In this document: positions 39,901-49,800 of the stretch, piece by piece
Layout of the letters: each line of letters begins with the position of its first letter
Numbering within the stretch: position 1 is the first letter of the stretch
Source of the DNA: Lampris incognitus
Lineage: Eukaryota > Chordata > Actinopteri > Lampriformes > Lampridae
Assembly (NCBI RefSeq): GCF_029633865.1
Contig: NC_079211.1
Span: 149,639,901-149,703,900, forward strand
Reading direction: 5' to 3'
DNA length: 64,000 bases
Program-made: the position numbers and the translations under genes
Notes under the pieces: generated by a model
What the model was told of the DNA's origin: nothing
Seen by the model: the letters and a program-made list of their open reading frames with translations, nothing else
Database searches by the model: none

Positions 39901-42900
39901 CACCTCACTTGGAACAATCATACGCTTTCATGGTTTCTCATACCACTGCTATGTGGATGATACCCAGCTCTTCCTATCATTCCCACCAGATGACCTCACA
40001 GTCTCGGGACGGATATCGTCATGCCTTGCTGATATCGCAGCATGGATGAAAGAATGCCACCTTCAGCTTAACCTATCTAAGACTGAGCTCCTTGTCATCC
40101 CAGCCAGTCCATCCTTACAACAACAGATCAATATCCAGCTCGGATCAACCCAACTCATGCCCACAATGTCTGCCCAAAACCTGGATGTCATGATTGATGA
40201 CCAACTAACCTTTAAGGTTCACGTGGTCTCGATTGCTCGGTCGTGCCGATTTGCCCTGTACAACATCAGGAATATTAGACCCTTCCTGTCTGAGCATGCA
40301 GCACAACTCCTGGTACAGGCTCTTGTAATATCACGCGTTGACTACTGCCACTCCTTACTGGCAGGTCTCCCTGCATACACTTTCAACCCTCTGCAAATGA
40401 TCCAGAACGCAGCAGCGCATCTGGTCTTAAACCAACCCAAAATGGCAAGTCACTCCATTGTTCATATCCCTCCACTGGCTTCCAGTAGCTGCCCGCATCA
40501 AATTAAAAACCTTGAAGCTCACTTACAAAACAGCAACTAAAACGGCTCCCGCCTACTTGAACTCCCTCATTCGGGTCTACACTCAGTCCCACTCACTATG
40601 CTCTGCCAATGAAAGGTACCTGGCACTTCCACCACAACAGGGCCCAAAGTCACTAGCCAGATTGTTCTGTAGTTCCCCGGTGGTGGAACAAGTTACCCAA
40701 CTCTATTCGATTCGCTGAGTCCCTCACCATCTTTAAGATAAAGCTGAAGACCCAGCTCTTTCACAAACACCTCCACACCTGATGGTATTAATAGAAATAA
40801 TAAAAAAAAAAATTTCTACGCACCCTATGCATTGCCTTTGTGCACTGCCTGTTGACACCTATGTCCTATCGGATTTGATCTTAGTTTTTTGGCACTTGCT
40901 TACGTTGTTGTCCCCTGACTAGATTCTTGCTTGTGTTGTATTAACTCTCAGATGAACGTCACTTTGGATAAAAGTGTCTGCTAAATAAAATTGTAACACT
41001 GTAGCTGTAAATATAAATGCAATGAGAAATATAAAATTGTGAGAAAACACCTTTCAGCAGCTGAATCACTGTGCTACGCCCTGTGGGCCCAGGGACCACA
41101 GCCCTGCCTGGAGCTGTGCCCGAAGAGGAAACACCAAGGGCGGTCTGACAGGACACGGAAGTGGGGAAGGCTAAGCTAACTGCCAGCCATGCAGACCGGC
41201 AGTTACAACAGTCATCCTGGCTGGCGTTCATTCAGCTGGAGAGTGATTTTTTTTGTTGTTGTTTAGTTTAGATATATGTGTTAGTTTGGATATATGTGTT
41301 CTTGTAGTTCTTGTATTTTTTGGATATTTGTTTTTGTATTTGTGTTGTACTGCTGTGGGGGCTGGGAGAAACGTATCTTTTAATGTGCGCAAGTGCATGA
41401 AATGAAACGACAAATAAAGTGTTTCTGATTCTGAAACTGTCGATGAGGTGGGTGTTGTTTTATTATTTATAGGGCGAAGTTGGTTTCCATACAGAGAGCT
41501 GATTGTGAACAGACAATTTGTGTGTGTGAGTCATTTTCTGAAGTCCCATTCTGTCAGAAGTTAAAGGGCCTACCCAGCAGCTGGTTTTAGTGAAACTCCT
41601 CTATAAATGTTCAAATAATGCATCAGTTGTGTGCATTGTGTCTCGGAGGGTATATTCACTAATGTTCACCGTACATCTATAACGGATGTAAGCGAATCTG
41701 AGTATCCTGTGGGAAGGAATATAACTTTATTCATTGATCAGCACACAAGAATCAGAATCACAGAGTGAATGATGGGTTATTGACTAGCGGTAATAGATGG
41801 TAATCGGAAAAAACAATCAAATTGTGAATAGCCGGGGCGTCTGGGTGGCGTAGCAGTCTATTCTGTTGCCTACCAACACGGGGATCGCCAGTTCGAATCC
41901 TCGTGTTACCTCCGGCTTGGTCGGGCGTCCCTATAGACACAATTGGCCGTGTCTGCAGGTGACAAGCCGAACGTGGGTATGTGTCCTGGTCGTTGCACTA
42001 GCACCTTCTCTGGTCAGTCGGGGCGCCTGTTCGGGCGGGCGGGGGAACTGGGGGGAATAGCGTGATCATCCCACGTGCTACGTCCCCCTGGCGAAACCCC
42101 TCACTGTCAGGTGAAAAGAAGCGGCTGGTGACTCCACATGTATCGGAGGAGGCATGTGGTAGTCTGCAGCCCTCCCCAGATCGGCAGAGGGGTGGAGCAG
42201 CGACCGGGATGGCTCAGAAGAGTGGGGTGATTGGCCAGATACAATTGGAGAGAAAAAGGGGGTAAAAAAATTCACAAAAAAAAAAAAGAAGAAGACAAAA
42301 TTGTGAATAGCTTACGTGTATATTCAAGGGATATGGTGTTCAAGCATATTATGGTGGAAATTAGATCCGTTTTTTTCCTCTGTAATGGTTTATTCCATTT
42401 TCTAAAAGTGGGTGGTTGTTGGTAATATTTGGATTTGGTTCTCATTTTTCGAAGGCTTTAGAAGTCCTTAGTCAATTAAATGTTTAATTGTGAGTGTAGA
42501 AATTATAACACATGCACAAATGCGCAAGGTTTCCATATGACCGCCCAACTACACACACACAAACGTGCAGACAAACAGACCTGGGACAATGAAACAAAGC
42601 ATGACGTCCCTCACAGCCCGGATAACATGGACCAGCGTGGATCCCTCCAGCACAACGTAGACCTCGGCATCCTCTGGCATCGAGTCTAGACCTTCCTGCA
42701 ATGCAAATACCTTTGCCTGGCCCTGAAAAGAAGGACAGGTGAGAGCAGGTGAGAGAGGGCAGAGAGCAAGAGAAGCAAGAGCAGAGTCTCCCTGTACAGC
42801 GCTCTAACATCTCTAATGGAGTAGTGCTGTGCACCAAATCCCTTGACAGAATTCATTTTGTCAGAACCGTAAGACTGCTTGACTCAATAAAACTAGGAAT

Positions 42901-45900
42901 GTCTCAGTGACCACAGCAGAGATCTGCCCTGATCCAGCCGGTCCGGAGCACTTTAGATCGCTGATCTGAGAGGGAGAAAAGTCAAATCTGAGAAAAAAAA
43001 TACGCCTAATGCCAAGTCTGGGATTCTCAGAAAAATTGAGGCCTTTTGAAAGTCAGCTGCAGATGTGACAACACATGTTCCCCAACAGCAACCTAATGAC
43101 TTCCATGAAATAAAAGGGCAAACGCACGCACATTAGTCAGGTATACACCATTTTACATACATTTGTTAGACACACCACGTGCTATTCAAGTTACAGAATT
43201 TGGTCAGGAAATGCAGTAGGTACATTGTGCTATTACTGGCTGTGTTCTAGTGCTGAGACGATAGTGGATTAATCGATTAGTCAATCGATAGAACATTAAT
43301 TGATTACAATTTTGGCAGCTAATTAATTGTTTGAGCCGTTCATCAAGTAATAAATATTGTTCAAGAATAAGGGTGATGTGGGCGTCCGGGTAGTGTGGCA
43401 GTCAATTCTGTTGCCTACCAACACGGGAATCGCGGTTCGAATCCCCGTGTTACCTTCGGCTTGGTCGGGCGTCCCTACACACACAATTAGCCATGTCTGC
43501 GGGTGGGAAGCCAGATATGGGTATGTGTCCTGGTCGCTGCACTAGCGCCTCCTCTGGTCGGTTGTGGCGCCTGTTCGGGGGGGAGGGGGAACAGTGTGAT
43601 CCTCCCACGCACTACATCCCCCTGGTGAAACTCCTCACTGTCAGGTGAAAAGAAGTGGCTGGCGACTCCACATGTATTAGAGGAGGCATGGGGTAGTCTG
43701 CAGGCCTCCCCGGATCAGCAGAGGGGGTGGAACAGCGACCAGGACGGCTCAGAGGAGTGGGGTGGTTGGCCAGATGCAAATGGAAAAAGGGAGGAAAATG
43801 CCCCCAAAAAAAGGGCGATGTGCAGAACTGTAGTAGCTACAGAGGTATAAAGTTGACAGGCCACAGCATGTAGATATGGGAAAGAGTAATAGAAGCTAGG
43901 TTAAGAGGAGAGGTGATGATCAGCAGCAGCAGTATAGTTTCATGCCAGGAAGGAGCACCACATATGTGATGTTTGCTTTGAGAATGTTGATGGAGAAGTA
44001 TAGAGGAGGCCAGAAGGAGTTACATTGTGTCTTTGTCGATTTAGAGAAAGCATACGACAGGGTGCCGAGAGAGGAGGTGTGGTATTGTATGAGGAAGTCA
44101 GGAGTTGCAGAGAAGTATGTAGGAGTGGTGCAGGATATGTATGAGGGAAGTGTGACAGTGGTGAGGTGTGCGGTTGGAATGACAGATGGGTTCAAAGTGG
44201 AGGTGGGATTACATCAAGGATCGGCTCTGAGCCCTTTCTTGTTTTTTTTTGCCCCCCCCCTTTTTTTCTCCCCAATTGTACCCGTCCAAGTACCCTCTGC
44301 CGAGCCTGAGAGGGCTGCAGACTACCACATGCCTCCTCCGATACATGTGGAGTCGCCAGCTGCTTCTTTTCACCCGACAGTGAGGAGTTTCGCCAGGGGG
44401 ACGTAGCATGTAGAAGGCTCACGCTATGCCCGATCAAGCTGGAGGTAATACAGGGATTCGAACCAGCGATCCCTGTGTTGATAGGCAACGGAATAGACCA
44501 CTACACTACCCGGACACCAGTGCTGAGCCCTTTCTTGTTTGCAATGGTGATGGACAGGTTAACGGACGAGATCAGGCAGGAGTCTCTGTGGACTATGATG
44601 TTTGCTGATGACATTGTGATCTGTAGTGAGAGTAAGGAGCAGGTGGAGGAGAGCCTGGAGAGGTGGAGGTATGCACTGGAGAGACGAGGAATGAGAGTCA
44701 GTAGGAGCAAGACAGAGTACATATGTGTGAATGAGAGGGAGGACAGCGGAATGGTGAGGATGCAAGGAGTAGAGGTGATGAAGGTGGATACTTGGGGTGA
44801 ACTGTTCAAAGTAATGGGGAGTGCAGGAGAGAGGTGAAGAAGAGAGTGCAGGCAGGGTGGAGTGGGTGGAGAAGAGTGTCAGGAGTGATTTGTGACAGAA
44901 GGGTACCAGCAAGAGGTAAAGGGAAGGTTTACAAGATGGTAGTGAGACCAGCTATGTTGTATGGTTTGGAGACAGTGGCAGTGATGAAAAGACAGGAGGT
45001 AGAGGTGGAGGTGGAGATGGCAGAGTTGAAGATGATAAGATTTTCATTGGGAGTGAAGAAGAAGGACAAGATTATGAACCAGTATATTAGAGGGACAGCT
45101 CAGGCTGGATGGTTTGGAGACAAAGCAAGAGAGGCAAGGCTTGGACATGTGTGGAGGAGAGACGCTGGGTAAACTGGGAGAAGGATGCTGAATATGGAGC
45201 TGCCAGGGAAGAGGAGAAGAGGAAAGCCAAAGAGGAGGTTTATGGATGTGGTGAGGGAGGACATGCGGTGGCTGGTGTGACAGAGGAAGATGCAGAGGAC
45301 AGGAAGAGATGGAAACGGATGAGCCACTGTGGCGCCCCCTAACGGGAGCAGCTGTAGCAGTAGTAGTAGTAGTAAAAGTAGATCAAGTAATAAGTACCAA
45401 ACATTTGTTGGTTGAAGTTTCATAAATCCTAAGATTTGCTAACCAGCCTCTGAGTTACATCATTATGAAATGGATACTTGAGGTTCTTTTGGCTGTTGGT
45501 CAGTGTAATGGAACGGTTTCCTTTATCTTTAGAGCCTCCCTGCCACTAGGGGCATCGTTCCATTATCTTGAGTATTTTGCCTTCTAGTGGCATAGATAAA
45601 TACTGCAGGTTCAGCTACTTCCTTTTCCTGTGACAACAAAGAAAATGGTGTGACAACACAGCAATATTCATGCTCCATCATTAGCCATCACCTAGTTTCT
45701 ACCCCTTTGAGTGGTGATATCTGTAAGTAAAGCTATTATCCATCATTGCTAGAATCTTTATTTTGAAGTATTTTTTACATATTTGCTACAGTTTGTATAA
45801 TTTTGGTAACATGTATGACAGCACATTTAATGATGGCATTCAGGCTATACGTTTGATGCTAGCGTAAATACAGTGTTCAGTGCTACACCTGATTAGTTAC

Positions 45901-46782
45901 AACTTACATTTTAGCCCTGCAAAGAAAATGTTAGTTTTATACTTACCTTTGTTTCCTGAAAAATAGAGGATTAGTTACCCTAACTGTAACTCTAGATTGA
46001 GTAAGCTATTTTGTATTGTATACTGATGTATGCTTTTCTGTATGTTTATTTTCAGTTTCACACTTCCTTCTTATTAAATCCCGTCCATATACAACACTGG
46101 TCTGTTCCTTGGAGGATATGATGCAAGGGAGACTTTAGCTGGCTGTAAAACCTAATATAGGACAAGAGTCACATTAGGTGTAGCAGTACAGTCAGACTAA
46201 TAAACAGTTTTACAAAGTCACTTTGGACTCTGGAAGCTGAAGAGGGGCATTCATCAGTATTTTTTTTTTTTATTTTGAACAGAATGATTAAATAATTAAT
46301 TGAAAAAATAATTGATAGATTAGTTGATTATGAAAAGAACTGTTAGTTGCAGCCCTGGTGCGTACATGGGACATGGTAATATGGAAATGTGATAACAGAA
46401 AGGAAAGGCTGAGTTGAATTCAAATATAGTGGTCCAATATATTCAAATATAGTGGTCCAGCTCTCGTAGTGCAACAGCAAAAAGCCTTGAGATACAATAT
46501 GAGATGTACTGTACACACAGATAATAACCAGGCTGGACTGAGTTCACTCCAAGCACCGATTCCTGTCAGAATTCTCTTAAAAGCCCATAAGAAAGACAGG
46601 AGTCCTCCATTAAGGAGCTGGCGCTCTCTCGCTCTCTCTCTCTCTGCCTTATCTCTCGCCATTCTCGTGAGAGTCCATCTATAAGCCTGGTATCATCTCA
46701 ACAGGTGACCCACTTTTTCCGCTGGAGGATAAGGCAGAGAGCATTTTTCTCTTTCTGTTTAACAGACACTCTGTCACAGTAA

Positions 46783-46872
<90 letters not shown>

Positions 46873-49800
46873 CACTCTCTCTCTCCCCCTCCTTTGAATT
46901 GACCTGGGGTTCTGTGATGGAAGATGAACTCCTTTTTTGGATGTGTAAAAGTAAAGGAGTGACTTTGTTAATATTGCCAAAAGATGTTCCATCCATTATC
47001 CGAACTGCTTATCCTGCTCTGCTCTCAGGGTCGCAGGGGTGCTGGAGCCTATCCCAGCAGTCATTGGGTGGTAGGCGGGGAAACACCCTGGACAGGCTGC
47101 CAGGCCATCACACAGGGCCAACACACAACACACAACACACACACACACACACCTAGGGACAATTTAGTAGGGCTGATTCACCTGACCTACATGTCTTTGG
47201 ACTGCGGGAGGTGTACCACATTTGTTTGTGAACTCTGACAATAACTGCACAACCTCCTCCTGTGCTGTCAACATGACTCCAACCTGGTTTCATTTACACT
47301 GCATTTACATGTACATTCACCCCTTATGCAAACGCTGTCACCCACAGCAACTTACAAGAGAGTCAAAAATTATCAGATAAATTCGAGTATTGACAACCGG
47401 CATCATAGAGCACTATATAGTAGTCATATCGTAGTGGTACTATACGAAGTAGTACCAGTATGTTTGCTTAATAGTAATGATATCATAGTAATATCATAGT
47501 AGTACTATATGAAGTAGTATATTTGCTTAATGGTAAGGATATCCTGGTAACAATAATGAAGTAGCAGTAGGAGTAGTACATATTTGCTACATAATATTAT
47601 AGAACAATATAATTATCAAGCATTTGCTAATTAGTAATCATACCATAGTAGTATTATATGAAAAGTACCAGTATTAGTATGATTATTTAATAGTAATGAT
47701 ATCATAGTGGAAGTATATGATGTAGTAGTCTTTCATCCCGCGTTGCACGACTGTTAAGTTATAAGCAAACACTGTCAGCAGCTAAAGCAGCACACTTTTC
47801 TCAACAGATTGTCAAGAAACAAAAGCCTAGATTTCTCTTTTACACTGTCGCTAAACTTACTCAAAAGCAACCTTCTACTAACTACTCCCTGTTACGGCCC
47901 ATGATTTCCTGGTATTCTTTGGCAGTAAAATTGATGATATTAGAAACAAAATAAGTAATCTACCTACAGACCTGTGGTTCCACTTTCTTATAAGGACTCT
48001 CACACTGTCCCTGTACTTTGACGTTTTGAGACTGTCACATCGGAAACATTGTCCAAGCTGACTTTGGCAGCCAAACCTACAACTTGGCTTCTTGACCCCC
48101 TCCCTGCTAAACTTTTCAAAGAACTTTGGTGGTTGCTGGGCCCCCTGATACCAAATATCATAAATTTATCTCTTGCCTCTGGCAGTGTTCCTACTAGTTG
48201 AAAACCTGCCATAGTCAAACCTCTCTCAAAGCAAACAAATAGTGATCCAGGGGGTTTCAATAGCTATAGACCAATCTCCAACCCACCTGAGTTGTAGTTG
48301 ATCAATTTTTGGCCTGTCTTTCCACCAACAATCTCTTTAAACCATTTCAATCTGTGTTTAGAGCCTGTTAGTCCACTGAAACTGCACTCACAAAAGTGGT
48401 GAATGATCTTTTTCTTGCTATGGATTCCAATTCCACACGAGTGCTACTGCTGCTTGATCTTGTTTCGGCCTTTGACACCACTGATCATAGTACACTTTTG
48501 GATCACCTTTGGAATTACCTAGGTGTTTCAGGTCTGGCTCTGTCTTGACTTACGTCTTACTGATAGAACATAGTGTGTCTTCCATGGTAGTTACGTCTGA
48601 TTTCTCTGCAATGACATATGGTGTAGCCCAGGGCTCAGTTCTTGGTCCTTTGCTATTTTCCCTCTACATCTCTCTTCGGCCATATTATAGGTAGCTATGG
48701 AATAAATTTCCACTGCTACACTGATGATACTCAGCTGTATGTACCTGTCAAGTCAGATAATAATTCTCATATTAGAATTCTAGAGGCATACTTGTCTGCA
48801 GGGAAAAACTGGATGTCATCTAGTTTCTTACTACTTAATTCTGAAAAAAAAACAAACTGAGATGCTGGTAATTGGCCCTGCAAGACAAAGTCACCTTTAT
48901 GACCAGGAAATGGTATCTCTTGACAACTGTGTGAGCTCCCAATGTTCCACAGCCAAAAATCGGGGTGATATTTTTTGATCAATCCATATCTGTTGAATTT
49001 CACATTAATAAAATCACCAAGACCTTTTTCCACCTAAGAAACGTTTCCAAAATCCAGTCTTTTTGTCCATGGCCGATGCCAAGATCCTGATCCATGCTTT
49101 TGTTTCATCCAGATTCGATTATTGCAATGAGCTTTTTTCCAGCCTGCCATGCACTAGCACTGAAAACCTTTAGCTGATTCAAAATGCTGCTGCTATAATA
49201 TTAACAACAACAAAAAATGACCCTATCACACTGATTCTAGCCTCCCTTCCCTGGCTCCTTATTCATGCCAGATCTGAATTTAAAGTGCTAGTATTATACT
49301 ATAAATAACATAATGGGTGTCTGTTGGGGGGGTAACTGGGGGAATAGCGGGAGCCTGCTATGCACTACGTCCCCCTGGTGAAACTCCTCACTGTCAGGTG
49401 AAAAGAAGCGGCTGGTGACTCCACATGTATCAGAGGGGGCATGTGGTAGTCTGCAGCCCTCCCCGGATCGGCAGAGGGGGTGGAGCAGCGACCAGGACGG
49501 CTCGGAAGAGTGGCGTAATTGGCCGGATACAATTGGGGAGAGAACGGGGGACAAATAAAGTTACATAACCTTTGGATAACCTCAGAGACCCAGAAACTAA
49601 GAAAAAAAAATGATATGGCAAACATCTAAAACAGAAAAACAGACCTCGCATGTTTAACCATCAAATTACTGCAAACAATGTCAACAATAGACGGCGGATT
49701 TGATCCTCAGAGTTCCCAACTCCACTCTGAAGGTTTCTTTTCTAACACCGTTTGACTACAGCTTACCTACGCCGACAAACCATCCGTTCAAAGGCCTGAC

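Larger units (their letters stand above)
43369..45350 (+). pseudogene. RTE-type reverse transcriptase (ORF2) remnant
   Basis: Blocks in order: [20 protein letters not shown] (43942), [38 protein letters not shown], [SINE], [37 protein letters not shown] (intact FADD active site), [20 protein letters not shown] and [20 protein letters not shown]. This is the RTE/BovB-like reading. Frameshifts occur near 44830 and 45170, apart from the SINE breaks. Confidence 0.88.
43354..45381 (+). mobile_element. RTE-type LINE copy with two nested SINEs
   Basis: Flanked by ATCAAGTAATAA at 43342-43353 and 45382-45393. 5'-truncated: it begins inside ORF2 (FKNKGDV, continuing after the first SINE as [12 protein letters not shown]). 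It ends CGCCCCCTAACGGGAGCAGC plus an AGT tail. SINE A copies sit at 43381-43810 and 44245-44523, each with its own duplication. Confidence 0.88.

Noticed and set aside
41866-42060. Open frames repeating at many places with [15 protein letters not shown]-like text
   Set aside because: They are the tRNA-like head of SINE family A read through in one frame; the same text appears at every copy.
45505-46105. Solo LTR starting TGTAATGG and ending ACAACA
   Set aside because: No target-site duplication and no second copy in the window; too weak to call.
43255-46360. A single 3.1-kb hAT element enclosing the RTE nest
   Set aside because: Both ends look hAT-like, but they differ from each other and no shared 8-bp duplication is visible.
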